This document shows positions 34,985 to 47,300 of a DNA stretch of 64,000 nucleotides, piece after piece. The notes below the pieces were generated by a model. It was not told the DNA's origin, searched no databases, and saw only the letters and a program-made list of their open reading frames with translations. The stretch is from Trebouxia sp. TZW2008 (Eukaryota > Chlorophyta > Trebouxiophyceae > Trebouxiales > Trebouxiaceae). Location: contig BDIU01000136.1 of NCBI GenBank assembly GCA_002118135.1, positions 310,001 through 374,000 of the forward strand. The letters run 5' to 3'. The translations under genes and the position numbers were made by a program. Numbering within the stretch: the first letter of the stretch is position 1; each line of letters opens with the position of its first letter.

Positions 34985-35120
34985 TTACGCTTGTGATCCT
35001 TCGACTCAAAGGTTGCCTTGATGTGTCGATGTACGCGACATAGCGCCGACGCCATGGTCATGCACATGTCGAATTTCATTGCAAGGTGAAACTGGTGTGG
35101 TGTGGTGTGGTGGTAGTGGT
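34985..35120 (-). repeat. Dispersed repeat, arm 2, with adjoining GGTGT run
   Basis: The reverse complement contains ggcgtcggcgctatgtcgcg and gcaacctttgagtcgaag, matching 3628-3680. A short tggtgtggtgtgg run flanks it at 35093-35115. No coding role is evident, although both copies keep a similar open frame (LCRxHxHxxATFESK). Confidence 0.6.
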
Positions 35121-35611
35121 GTAGCAGGTGGAATGTCATCATGACTGCTCAGACATTTATCATATCTTTGCCGCATGTCCACTTCCACATGGCTTTGCTA
35201 GAGTGTCTGCTTGTCTTGGGAGCTTACTGCAAAAGCCAGACTGCTTGAGCAGCCCTCTTGATCAAGGGTGTGTAGTATCGTGATCACACAGTGACAGTGA
35301 ATCAGGGAATCACACCAGCAAGCACAGCCAGGTCAGCACGTCACGCATACTGATATACCAAGGCAGAAGAGACTTTTGACAACGCCTTGCAATGTTTGCA
35401 ACAGAAAAAAGCTTGTTACACCGTTTTCAGGACAATATTGCCCAAGGTCAAGCTGTCAAAGGCTTGCATTCCTCTACATTGCCGTTGAAAGATAAACTAA
35501 GGTAGGTTCAGAACAAGCTACAAAAATCATTGATTCAAAATAGCACATGGTATCAGATGGCAGTAAAGTGCCCAGACTCAGGGCAATTTCGCAAAGCTGC
35601 CTGTCCACAAG

Positions 35612-35866
35612 CTACTTACTGAACTTACTTCGTAGCAGAACAACCCAGGCTGCGTGTAAGACAGCAATCATAGTAGGACCAAAAGAAAAGAACGATGCAA
35701 GGACCTGCTCTTTCAAACCCTCAGACAACAGGCTAAACGCTGCGTCACATATTGGTCTCTCAAAAGCAAGACCTTGCATCTCACAAACACACAGGTACGC
35801 CAACACCAACAGCGCATCAGTCATATCACAACACGCCTGGAAAGAGTTTGCAAAGGGCAGTACCAA
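35612..35866 (-). CDS. Small hypothetical ORF, possibly membrane-associated
   Basis: An 84-residue ORF with hydrophobic segments (ALLVLAYLCV, ASFFSFGPTMIAVLHAAWVV) ends LRSKFSK. A possible acceptor (ctttccag) precedes ACCDMTDALL near 35848. I recognise no family. It could be the last exon of a short gene, or chance sequence beyond the kinase 3' end. Confidence 0.25.
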   Translation of the reverse strand: MVLPFANSFQACCDMTDALLVLAYLCVCEMQGLAFERPICDAAFSLLSEGLKEQVLASFFSFGPTMIAVLHAAWVVLLRSKFSK

Positions 35867-35980
35867 TTACAGCCATATACAAAATAGGTGTACAGAGAAC
35901 CGCCTGGCGACCTAGCCTACAAATCTGCCAGCCAGCAGCAAAGCTAGACAGATAGCAGATATGGAATTGCACTCAATGCT

Positions 35981-36045
35981 GGGCTGCTTCTGCTGACAGA
36001 AGCTCCCGGCATGACGCCTAAAGGCGTAGCATTTGCTTTCTCTTG
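35981..36045. repeat. Dispersed double-hairpin element, copy 2 (kinase 3' UTR)
   Basis: GCTTCTG (35986-35992) pairs with CAGAAGC (35997-36003) inside a GGG/CCC pair. A perfect ACGCC-TAAA-GGCGT hairpin follows at 36014-36027. It lies 20-85 nt beyond the kinase stop codon, in its presumed 3' UTR. Confidence 0.65.
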
Positions 36046-36063
36046 CACTCAAGCAGTGCAACC

Positions 36064-39000
36064 TCATAGTATGTGCATGGGGTAGCCTTCTGAGATCATG
36101 GCTAATGGGTCTTCAGCAGCCAACTCGTTCAGCTCTTCCAGTGTTGCCAGGATCTGAAGGAAGCTTGGGCGCTCACCTGGGTCTGGGTTCATGCAAGCCA
36201 TGCCCAAGTCCTGCAGGGGTAGCACCTCAGCTCAGCAACAGTGAATGCAACAGCAGAAGTCACAGTGTCTGAGACAGCAGAAGTACGGGAAACAGCAGAG
36301 CTTGTCTGTATCTGGGTGAATGCCAGCCCTGTCCAGGTCCTGCAGAGCCGAAACAGTGATGGTAAGCAAAAGAGCAGAAGTGGCACTAAGTGAAAGAGCA
36401 GAACAGGTTCCAGGGTGGCCATGATCTGAGTGAAGCTTAGGCGCTCATCTGAATCTGAGCGCACACAAGTCCTGCAGGGCGCCAGGTCATCTCAGCAACA
36501 GTACCAACAAGTGCATCAGCAGAAGTGACACCAAGTGATGGGTCTGGGTGCATGCAAGCCATGCCCAAGTCCTGTAGCGGCAGCAGCTCAGCTCAGCAGC
36601 AGCAGCAATTTGCAACACCAGTACAAAGACATACATGCTGTCTGCAGTTTGCCGGGTATATGTCAGTGTCAAGACTGTGTTGAGACCCAACACCTGCCAG
36701 ACAACCTCCCAAGCTGTGTTGGCCACAACTGCAGCGTGTATACTGCTGCCAAAGCAAACAAATCTGATGCTGAGGGGTGGTCAGGTGATGATGAATTTTG
36801 CAATGGTTCCAAGACTGCAAGGTTTCAACATTTGAGGTTGAGTTGCAATGGCAGAAGACTAGGATGCAAGAGAGGTCACCTGATAGCGGGATGGGGACCC
36901 ATAGGTGATTCCAGCTGCTGGCAAACTTCTTTGATGTTTTGGTCATAACGTCAGAGAAGCACAATGATGCAAGAGTATTCACCTCAAAGCGGGATGGGGT
37001 GCCGTAAGGGAATTCTAGCTGCTGTCCAAGGCTGGCCACTGTGTGCACAATCTGTGCCTGGCGCATGCCAGCCCACGGCCGCTGAGCAGTGTACATCTCC
37101 CATAGCACCACTCCAAAGGCATACACATCTACAGCCTGGGACAGGCTACCTGCACACCAACGCACAAGACCATGACGCCTGCTCTTGTGTTGTTGTGAAA
37201 AGTATTGGCGGCCAGCGAGGCGCAAGTGTCTTGCTGGGCGCAGTCATTGGTATGTTGGTACAGTTGCCAGGCAAACTGCATGCTGCTGACTGCCCCGTCA
37301 GCACACAAGGTGTTTGCAGAGAAACGCTCGTGATCACCACAAGGCCAGCCACAAGCTTGGCAGAAGCATGCCAAGCTTGCTTTTGGCACAAAGACAGCCA
37401 GCATGGGACAGCTTACATATCTACACACCTTCCAGCACGAGCACTGCCAAATCGACTGTTGCTGCAAAGACAGAAAACATGAAGCAGCCTTTTTGCATGC
37501 ACAGCTTCCAACATGAGCTCATTTTGAAACAGTCATGCCATGCAACGCGCCAACATGTTGCCTATGCAAACATGTCACACGGCGGCGTGTGTGCTGTGCA
37601 ATTATGCAGGCCGATAAGGAAACAATTTTGAGAGCATGCACGCCTTCCCGCATGAGCTCAGATTGCTTCTGTTGCAAAAACGGCAATCAGGAAACAGCTT
37701 CCAGCTTGATCTCGATTGGCTTTTTATGCACAGACCGCACTTTTGCAACAGCTTGTATGCATGCACACCTTCCAACATAAGCTCTGGGGGCATATGGGTG
37801 ATGGTGCCAATAGCTCTGGTCTGTACAACTTCTCCCTGAGCCAGCATGCGCGCCATGCCAAAGTCAGCCACCTTGGCTGTGAAGCCGCGCTGGTCATCAT
37901 TGTTGCAGGCAAGCAGGATGTTGTTGCCAGACAGGTCACCGTGCAGGATGTCCAGGCTGTGTAGATACGCCATAGCACTGCATGCCACAAGCCAAATGAT
38001 ATTTGGATGACAAATAGCATGACTCAATCACAGTGAGTCAAGGCTGTCATGATACAGCTGCATAGGGATGCCAAAGCATTGCGTGCCACAAGGCAATGAA
38101 TGCCGAGAGCCCGACTGATGATGCAGTTTCATGTATGTGAAGGTAGGCCAAGGCTGTCATAATGATGCAGTGCAAATCACAACATCATCATGGCGAGTGT
38201 ATGTGAATTAATGATGCAAGGGTATGTTGAAGGGTTTGTGTCCTTGACTTTACACCATGATGGCACGTATGACATTTGTGTAGCACGCTGGAGCAATGCC
38301 GACCCAAACACAAAGATGCAGCCCTGCTTTTGTTCCTTGCAGGGTGCTGCTGCGGGCTCAGCATGCACGTGGCTGCTGGTGTACATCAGGAGGAGGATGC
38401 ATGCATGCTTGCTTGCTTGCTGGGTTGCAATACCTGGCAATCTCAATGGCAGTGATGATGATGGCTTCTAGATCTGCTGAGCCATCCATGACAGCCTTCC
38501 TGCTCCGGAACCAGCCCCTGCACACTTCAGCCAATTAGCCACATACAAACACACCAGAAAGTAGCAGTAAAGGAAGTTCTCAGCAATATATGTCATTAGA
38601 CCTCTACTGACATGCATTGGCAAGTCTTATTGCACTTCATGCAGTGTGCTGCATTTTGCTTCATCATGCTGTGCATCATTTGAGTAGATTGCACTGGAAG
38701 GTTTCACAAGGTCATACCTGTCCAAGGCATCTTGCAAAGAGCCCTTGCTGCAGTACTCTAGCACTAGCCATGTCTCTGACACCTTGCGCTGTGAAACTGG
38801 CTCTACAAAGGTCAGTTCCTGCTGCCCATATCCCTGCACAGCACCCACAGATCAGTCTGACCCAGCAACAAGCAAAGACACGCTATTTTCACCCATCAAA
38901 CTGTACCTGCTGCAGAGTCGTTATGTGCATGCATGTGAATCTGCAATTGCGCCTTGCATATCACTCAACCAGGTAGAATGGCAGAGCAAGAGAACAAACT

Positions 39001-42000
39001 CACAGTTTGACAATGCCATTGCTGCCATGCTGAGGTCTGCAAGTTTGCTTCCATACCTGACGTATTCTTGTGTAGAACTTGTAGGTGTGTATGATGTTTG
39101 GGTGCGCCAGGTCAATGCTGAGCATGGCCTCAAGCGGCTTCAAAGGAATGTCGCTGTCATCTTCTCTAGCATGCATTGCCTCTACCACCTGTATGAATAG
39201 CAGTTTGCAGCAAACTGCAGTACAGGCCTGGGTAAATGGACTGCATGCAATAGCTTTGGACAGGGGCAGAATGCCATGCAGGTGTCAGTCAGTGTACGTT
39301 GTTGCATGATGCTTTGTTTGCAGATGTCACGGGCATGCTTGCAAGGACTAGAAGCAATGATGGACTCACAAATCAACGTTCAAACTCCTTCCTGATTCAC
39401 AAAGTGTACTGATGCGTCAGCATGGTTTCTGTCACGACATTAACTTTGGGTTCTGAAGAGTTGCAAGGGACAGTGTCCGGCACAGCAATCCACTGTTGAA
39501 TTTACATACCTTGACTGCCACAGTTGCACCATTCCACGTGCCCCTGTACACATGCCCTGACCCCCCTTGACCCAGCAGGGGGCCCAGACTGACAGTTGAG
39601 AAGGGGTCCAAGTCAGCTGCAGCCCCAGTGGCTGCTGGAAACATCCCCAGGACGGCATCAATGTCAGTACTGTTCCTGAACATGCTGCCTCTGCGCTGCC
39701 TGGGCTCACAAATGGTGGCAAAGTAGAAGCTCTGGGCCACACTGTTGCCGCTGCTGTGCAGTGCAGTTGGCCTGTTATAGCAACAAGACCCAAGTCAGAG
39801 AAATACCTTGACAAACACTGTTGCCGCTGCTCTGCAATGCAGTTGGCCTGATACAGCAATAAGTTCAAATCAGACAGATACCTTGTAGAAACGACTGTTG
39901 GCGCTGCTGTGCAGAACAGTTGGCTTGTCATTGCAATAGTTCAAACTTGACAAGGTGTCTGTCTTGACAAGAAAGGTGCGTGAACACCTTTCCTGGCGCG
40001 TTCATGATATTGTGCTACATGTCATGCAACCCTTATGAAGCTGCCGATATGCAAAGTTCCACAGAACAGAGCAGCCATGAGCTCTATCTGTATCTTCAAA
40101 CATGCAGACTTTGCTCTCCATGCACATCTGACGCAGACAGTGCATGTCAAATATCCCGTGCTGACAGGATAGCTGTGTGAACAAGCTGATACCTGAATCG
40201 AATGTCCATTGTCTTGATGCTAAGCCTGTCCTCCTGGTCCAGTTGGCTGGCCAGGTGCAGACTGAAAGTGCTCTGACGGGCCGCGCTCTCCATGCACATC
40301 TGAGCTGCTGGCTGTGCCCCAATGTCAGGCACATAGAACACATCCCACAGCAGCGACTCCTCTGCATGCTCCCTGCATGAGCTCACACCAGGTCAAAATG
40401 CAAAATAGCAAGCTGCTTTTGCTGAAGAGGCTGCATGCGATTCTGTGTGCAGCTCAAATCAAGGGACAGTACTGATGTTGACATGTACAGTCAACATAAT
40501 CTTGGAGATAGCTGATGATCTGTGGTGATTGTCTAGCTGGCTTGCTGAGTATGCTTGATGACGCACAGAGCATCATTGCAGTGCAATTCATCAAGGGCAG
40601 GTCAACTTCAATTGCTGACTGATATTCTCTGTTGGCAGCCTGTTACTGTGAAATTCACTAAGCTCGCAGTCTCTTGACTAGCTGACTGGCAATGCTCTCA
40701 GACATGCTGTGCCATAGCACGGCTACTGACCTGCAGATGCCTGTGGCCTGCACCCATGCAGAGTTGACAGCCAGGATGCGCCAGTGCTGCTGGTTGCTGA
40801 TGTCACACAGCATGGTCGGCTCCTGATAGCTGTGTGTAGCATTGCACAGCGCCGCTGCATGGCTCTCAATGTAGGCCTGCTGGGCCTGGCTCCTGGCGGC
40901 TGCTGCTAGCTCCAGTTGCCGCGCTGCCATGGCTGCAAACTGCTTCAGCAGGCTGTGCTCCTGTGCTACCAACTGACGTGGCTGCATGTCCGTCACAGCC
41001 CTGCATGACATGCACCTAGCAGGGTCAAGACATCATACTGGCGAGCATGTATCATGAGGATCATGATGCAAACCGCTTTAGCAGACTGTGTTTCATGTTA
41101 CATGAGGTACATGATGCAAACTGCTTTAGCAGATTGTGTTCCTGAGCTACTCACTGGCGCGGCTGCATGACTGTCACAGCTCTGCAATGCCGTCATCTAG
41201 CAGAGTGATCGACTGTAGATTGTAGCCCGCAAATGATTGCCTGGCATGACAGCTGAAAGAACCACACTAGCAACCGTGCAATTGCGGTGAATCTGATGAC
41301 CACCGACCAGTGAACCAACAAGCAGCTGTGTAAGATGCTCAGCAGACAGAATTGAAGCTTAATCTGAAGTTTCCTGCTGTAGTTATGTTTTGATGGGTCT
41401 GACCACAGTCTTTGTTGGGCAAAGCTTGTTGAATAGAGACACACAGAGCAAACTTGACATGCTGTAGCCAGGCAACCAGCCTGATCACATATGCCACACA
41501 GTGGCAGTGACTGTATGTCACATGTGCGCTACTGCATGGGTAATGCACAATGCAGCATGGCAAGAAGATCAAGTATGGGCAAAGCAGCATAACTATTGAG
41601 TGGGCAGTGCGTGATGACAACACAGATGACTTACACTGTGCCGATGCGGAACCCACTGGAGACTACAATGGGAGCTGCAGCATAGAAGCGGATTCCAGGC
41701 TCCTTTGCAACCATTGGGTGATACTGCGACCTGCATGCACCGGCACCATATCAGCAATAAGCCCTTTGAGGTGCCTCTACAGATTTGCGGTGTCAGGCAA
41801 GTCTGCAGTTGCAGTCAAGCTAGCACAGATGTCTTGCCATGTCAAGAAGAAGCTTGCACTGAAAGGCAAGCAAGACATGGGGCATGTTGTGTAATAGCAT
41901 GCTGCACCTGGTACATGTGTCAAATCTGGCATGCAGTGGCAAAGCCATGCATATCATTGCATACCTGAAATCAGTCATGCAGTCTGAGATTTCTAAGACA

Positions 42001-43623
42001 TCTGGTTCTGGAGTGAGCAAAGTCCATGCGCCAAGGCACATCTGCCTGGTTACAAAGCCCGTATGGTCAGATTGTGTCTGCAAAAACTGACAGCACTCAG
42101 CATTTGCAGCATCCAATTTGTTTCCACACACACATGGGGCTATTGCCAGCATGCAAGGCTGAGTTATTGAACGCACTGCATAGGCAACACCAGTAAGGCA
42201 AACTTTGCTTGCATTGTAATGTGTCTCTGGGTTGACTTCGCTGCTTTGCTTGCGTTGAGGTAAACTCAAGGCGTCTTACCTGACACCAGACTGTGCTGTC
42301 ACCAATGAGCGTGATCACAACCACCGGCACTTGAAACGCTACTGCTGCACATGCTGCAATATCATGGAGGGCTGCAGCAGGCGGGTCTTGCATGACATTC
42401 AAAGCATCCACAGCTTCCTGCCTGGCCAGCTCATTGCTAGGCAAAGGGGCTGGACGGTGCTGCCCTGGGCTTTCTGCCCCTTCAGCTTCTGCTGCCTGTA
42501 TCCTTGCTGCTACAGTTGGCGCACTATGAGGCACCATCTGCTGGAAGTTCTTCCTCTTCACTGCCCATGTGGGCGAGCTTGGCATGGGTATGTAGGGCCG
42601 CCGGGGGTCATGGCTGTACGGACCTCGTGCAACATAGTTACGGGCAGAAGCCTGGGGTTTAGTCACATGAGGCGCCTGAGCAACATGGCTGAGTGTCCTG
42701 CGTACCCTATGTCGCATTTTGGAAGGGAACGAGCTGCATTGATGCTGCTTTTCCAGCTTTTGGGAAGCTGCAAGCTGGACCACAGTCTCACCAAACTGAG
42801 CTACATAGTCTGCTGATGTGCGAGTGGAAGAGGTTGACTTGTCCAGTGAAGGACGCTGTGAGTCTGTGCCAGGCTGTTGATGCACAAGCGGCTGATCAAT
42901 CTCAGAGGGAGTGGTGCGTGCAGAGGTGTCTTCACCATAAAGTGCTGAAATGACAGACTGTGGCGTGAGATTCACAGAGCTGTCAAAGGTGTGGCTGTCT
43001 TTGTGTAGACTTGGTTGCTGATGCTGCTGCTCATGGACAGCTTGGCTGACAGTCACATCTGCATAACTCAAGGCTGCAGAATCACTGCTGTCAATTCGCT
43101 GGGACTGGGACGGCATTGACAGTTCTTGGTCGAAGCCAGTCTCGCTGCGCCTGTCACATAGTCTATCAGCTGTTGAGCTACTGGAGAAACGCCTGGCATG
43201 CGCATGGAACATGGCAGCTGTTGTCCTCCACAACACCCTGGGCCCTGTTTCTGAGCCATGCAGCGGGTCCCGCAAGGGTGTGGCACTTGGTGTGTCTGGC
43301 CCTGGTGCTAAGGAGGAGGCACGTCGAGACCTTACATGGCTGGAAATGTATAGAGCACTCATGGCTGACTTATGAGCTGCAGATTGCGAGGGGCTCTGCG
43401 CCTGAGTAGCTGCATCAGCCTGTGCAGGACCCTGCACAGCAGCGACATAGCATCTTTGCTGGCTTGCAGCACAGGAAAACTCATCCAAAACAGGGAAGGC
43501 AACCTTCAGATATGCAACACATGAGACTGTCCGCTATGGTCAGAGAGTGGCAAGTACCTGAAAAGGTGTGCCATCAGACGCGTCTGCCTCAACCTGCTGA
43601 TCTTTGGTAAGGCTGCAGCCCAT
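36064..43623 (-). CDS. GAF/PAS-containing tyrosine-kinase-like (TKL, Raf/MAPKKK-type) protein kinase
   Basis: The ATG at 43623 gives MGCSLTKDQQ, a strong N-myristoylation motif with a palmitoylatable Cys3, suggesting membrane attachment. Exon 2 (to about 42280) encodes a long Ser/Gln-rich linker, then the start of a GAF domain (PPAAALHDIAACAAVAFQVP, DSTVWCQ). GAF continues at about 42090-41963 (LGAWTLLTPEPDVLEISDC) and 41725-41640 (HPMVAKEPGIRFYAAAPIVV). A PAS-like part lies at about 40990-40715 (ILAVNSAWVQATG). The kinase has a Gly loop GQGGSGHVYRG and VAVKV (about 39585-39510), HPNIIHTYKFY, ETWLVLEYCSKGSL, HGDLSGNN in the catalytic loop, DFGMARM, TITHMPPELM, DVYAFGVVLWEM and MNPDPGERPS near the end. 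HGDL in place of HRDL is common in green-algal TKL kinases and still carries the catalytic Asp. A role in light, redox or stress sensing is inference. Several exons have tandem partial copies. Confidence 0.85.
36300..36590 (-). repeat. Three partial copies of the kinase last-exon start
   Basis: The real last exon starts near 36208 (gcag-gacttgggcatggcttgc on the minus strand). Related acceptor-plus-exon-start fragments lie at about 36303-36345, 36410-36478 and 36538-36582. The last is nearly identical for 45 bases. Confidence 0.7.
36880..37010 (-). repeat. Partial copy of a kinase exon end
   Basis: gcgggatggggacccataggtgattccagctgctgg at 36887-36922 resembles gcgggatggggtgccgtaagggaattctagctgctg at 36989-37024. 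The latter encodes LEFPYGTPSRF at the exon end before the donor. Confidence 0.65.
37425..37810 (-). repeat. Four copies of the kinase activation-segment exon end
   Basis: The exon end around accttccaacataagctctggggg (37768-37791, encoding PPELMLEG before the donor) has shorter related fragments at about 37425, 37500 and 37637 (for example ccttcccgcatgagctcag). Each is followed by a ttgctgcaaaaac-like segment. Confidence 0.55.
39740..39945 (-). repeat. 76-77-bp tandem repeat of a kinase exon segment, 3 copies
   Basis: ctgttgccgctgctgtgcag, then gttggcctg, recurs at 39742, 39818 and 39895. Each unit is followed by a caacaagacc/caataagttc-like stretch and cagacagataccttg with a possible minus-strand donor. 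It lies at the junction before the Gly-loop exon. Confidence 0.75.
41040..41200 (-). repeat. Partial copies of the kinase PAS-region exon start
   Basis: The segment ctgctttagcagattgtgtt, then ggctgcatgactgtcacagc at about 41118-41183 copies 40938-41000 (ctgcttcagcaggctgtgct, then ggctgcatgtccgtcacagc). A shorter copy starts at about 41071. Confidence 0.65.
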
Positions 43624-44338
43624 GATGACTGACGGAGTACTATGCCCTGCACCCTACTACGGCCGGTAAAGTGCGGCAAGGATGCGTCTCGCGGTTTGTA
43701 TTGACCGTTTTGACGATGCATGTAGCTGGCATCTTATCAGTCGGGGACAAGCTGCTCAGGGGAGAAAAGAACCCGCACTGCTCGTCATGCAAGCCCAGCA
43801 GCAGAGAGGCACGTTTGGCAGATTTCACTGTCCTGAGGTTGCAACGGCAAGCGCAAGGCAATTTGCAAACAGTGCTTAGCCGCTTGCTGATGTTCAGCGA
43901 ACTCCTGCGCAGATCATTGAGCGCGAGGCGAGGAAGCTTGTGTTTGACTTGCGCACGTGAGAGGAATTTCCTGTCACGTGCGTGGTTTACCCGGGCTTCT
44001 CGTCACCGACACGAAGGAATCGAGACCTGTTCGTTCCATGATCCTGCTTTTATACGCCAGATTCCGAAAAATGTGTCATCAGCTGCAGTAAGGCTGGAAG
44101 GCGTTGACCAGCACTGTGGCTTTTGTGCCCTTTTGCCCTAGCATCATGCGCGAATGGCTTGCTTGCTTGCAATTGGCGCGCTCACATGCAATGCACGAAG
44201 ACATGATGAGCATCCAGATGCCTCAGAGACTGCATGCGTAAGACAGATCAAATATTCAATTTAGTATGAACAACAAAGCGGTTAACGTCAAAGTGCATTT
44301 TACATTTCCAAGTTTTGTCTGGACAGAGAGCGGCTGCT
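43624..44338. other. Spacer between kinase start and ABC transporter stop
   Basis: The spacer holds the presumed kinase promoter, CpG-richer than the introns. A 156-codon plus ORF (43671-44141) has no recognised domain and runs antisense away from the kinase start; I rate it as chance. A TTACA at 44300-44304 is the likely polyadenylation signal of the ABC gene. Confidence 0.4.
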
Positions 44339-47300
44339 TCAACTGGTCTTTGCAGCAGTCTTCTCGACAGGAGCTACCTCCCACTTGACATCTGCTTTGC
44401 CATCACCATTGCTGCTGCCAATTGGCTGCAGTTGAAGCTTTTGCTCATGATATGCAGTCAGGGTAGGTCTATGTCCGACGCTGACAATTGTCACACCTAT
44501 CTGTTTCAGTGCCTTGTACAGCAATTCCTCGTTATGGGTGTCTAGTGCGCTTGTGGCCTCGTCCATGATCACCAACCTGGGCTTGGACACAATGATCCTG
44601 TACAGCAGAATGTAACAACTCGCGTCTACGCAAGCACAGCAAGCAGTGTTGTCTGTACTGTTTGCAGTCAACAAGTGAGTGATCATGCTTGCACTGTCAC
44701 ACAGTGGATGACCAGCAGGAGTGGTTTTGATGCAGCTCTAGCATGAGGCAAAGAGTGCCATGCCAAAAAGGAGAAAGGCCTAAGATTCACCTGGCAAAAG
44801 CCAGGCGCTGTTGTTCGCCCAAGGACAGTATGCTGGCCCAGTCTGCATTTGTGTCCAAACCAGATCCCCCATTGTCAGACACCCGGTCTAGCAACGCTCC
44901 TAGCTGAACTTGCCTCAAGGCATTGCAGATGGCGTCATTTGATGGAACTGCTCTATCACTCCTAGATTCTGTTGCATCTGTGCTACGTTGAGCGCTTGAG
45001 GTCGTGTCCCTGTCAGCAACAGTGACAGGTCACAAGTTGGCTTACATCATTTGTTGAGTGGTCTGTGCACTTGTGCTCATGACAGCCTGCATTTGGTTCC
45101 AGCAGCTGCAAATCGTACTACGTGAGCACAGAGCAAAGCATGTGACTAGGAAAGTGGTTAGATCTGTATTTGGCAACCAGTAACATCTGCTGAATCAGTG
45201 CTGAGACACATTCTGGCTTGTTGAAGGTAATATCAGGAGGCTGACGAGCCTGCCAGGCCAAAATGCAGCAACTAGTGGTTGCTGCAGCATATTTATTTTG
45301 CATGAGGGGACAAGAGGCATTTGTACCCATTATCAGCCTTCTGAGAAGTATCAGGAGCCTAGTGGGTTGGAGTGTCAGAGGAGGTGGCCCAGGTGGGGTA
45401 CAGCATAGCACTACAATGCTACCGGGCATCAGAAGACAAGAGGTGTGCATACCCACTATCAGTCTTCTGAGAAGTGTCAGCCCCCTGGTTGGTGGGAGGG
45501 TCAGAGGAGTTGGCCCAGATGAGATACAGCATAGCACTACAATGCTATTGTGCATCAGAAGACACAAGGCGCGCATACCGACTATCAGCCTTCTGAGAAG
45601 TGCCAGCCCCCTGGTTGAAGGGATGGTCAGAGGAGTTGGCCCAGATGACATACAGCATAGCACTACAATGCTACTGTGCATCAGAAGACACAATGCGTGC
45701 ATACCGACTGTCAGCTGTCTGGGAAGCATCAGGCCCATGAGGAGTGGGAGGGTCAGAGGAGGTGGCCCAGGTAGGGTACAGCATAGCACTACAATGCTAT
45801 CGTGCATCAGAAGACAAGAGGTGTGCATACCCATTGTCAGCGGTCTGGGAAGCGTCAGCCCCCTGATGGGTGTGGGGGTCAGCGGAGGTGGCCCAGGTGG
45901 GGTACAGCACCTGTTCCTTTAGGCTCCCCAGCACCATGTAGGGCCGCTGCGGAACAAACATGATGTCACCATCCTGCCCAGCCGCCACCGTTTGCCCATA
46001 CCTACATGCAATGAAAACATGACGTCATTCCTGGCTGGCAGGAAATTGCTGCATGTAGTGGCTATGCAGTGACTTCATTTTGTAACAACTGCCCGGTTGC
46101 CAAGATATTTGTCCTTGTGTCAAATTGTCCTTGCTCAGAGGTGCCACAGCAGTCAGAGTGCAGTGATTGGTAATCAGTTGCATGGTCCTTGAATCAAATA
46201 TGTCCTTATGTCAAGTGTCCTTACAAAGTGAAGTTGCTGTGGTGGCAGCGTGGGTGCAGAAGTCAGCTCTTTGCAAGTGTCTGCATTGTACTTCGCAAGC
46301 AGTTGAACGCCTCAGCTGGTGACCGAAGTGGATCTGAAGCAATCTGACCAAGCAATGCTGTGAATGAGGCAAAGCGGTGCTTGCATCTGCATTGCAGACA
46401 CGTGGTACAAGCCGAGCCACAACAGTCGGGCAGACTCAGTGAGGATACAGCAGAAACATCCTTGATCTGTACTGAGGAGAGTGCCTGCAGCATCAGTTTT
46501 GAAGTCACCTGGTGATGGTGCCTGTGCCTGTGGACCAGAGCCCTGCAATGGCTCTGAGGACAGAAGTCTTGCCTACGCCGCTAGGCCCCATGACCAGAAG
46601 AGACTGCCCCTGTCGTACCTACAAAAGCCGCAGAAGTGAAGCATGCAAAGCAGGCACTAAGAAGCAGCACGCAGATGCAAGGAGAAGCCTTGCAGCGTCT
46701 GCGTGAATGTCTTATAACTTGCTTTTGCAAGGTCAGACAGCATCTGTGCAGACCATAGCAACAACTTGGTGTCAGCAAAGCATGCAAAGCAGCAGCCTGG
46801 ATGATATGTGTTGACGCCAAACTTGGCAGACAACTGCGGATGGCAAGGGGATTGCAACAGGCAGGAGGCATCACAAGATAGCAATATATGTTGTAATCAC
46901 CTGCACAGACAAGTCCTTCACCAGTGTTGAGGCCCCATCTGGCGTCTGTAATGTGACTCCCTTGAGTTCCAGCAGAACATCATCTTGCCCACTGGAACCT
47001 GAACAAGCAAAACACATAAGTACTGGCATGTTATAGCTTCATGCAATGTTGGCTCTGAATAGCGGCCGGCTGAGACATACTGTTGCAGCAGCAGCATCGT
47101 TTGCATGCTAGTGAGCTTCTGTGACCCTGCTAGGTGTGTACAGAAGCAGAAGCACCTTTGCAGGAGGGTCACATCTGGAGTTAAGTAGGGTACCTGGCTG
47201 ATCTACTAGCTGTATGAGAGATGGCTGTGAATTGCTATCAGGCACAGCTTCTGATGTACTAGTGTCTGCTGGCCTCGAAGCGGCTGATGACTCTAGGACC

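Larger units (their letters stand above)
34764..36063. other. Spacer between XPB start and kinase stop
   Basis: The spacer contains the XPB promoter side (CpG-richer near 34770-34900), one arm of a dispersed repeat (34985-35100), a ggtgt-rich run, a small minus ORF (35615-35866) and the kinase 3' UTR with a double-hairpin element. The TTACA at 35867-35871 is the likely polyadenylation signal of the kinase gene. Confidence 0.5.

Noticed and set aside
34985..35100. Conserved coding exon shared with 3586-3690
   Set aside because: A similar peptide can be read in both, but splice context and length do not support an exon; a dispersed repeat explains it better.
43671..44141. 156-codon plus-strand ORF upstream of the kinase
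   Set aside because: It overlaps the kinase promoter region, has no recognisable domain, and CpG-rich stretches tend to be stop-poor. Chance is the simpler reading.
45263..45922. 219-codon plus ORF and 238-codon minus ORF as repeat proteins
   Set aside because: Both are open only because the 126-bp unit is a multiple of three; the array sits in an intron of the ABC transporter gene.
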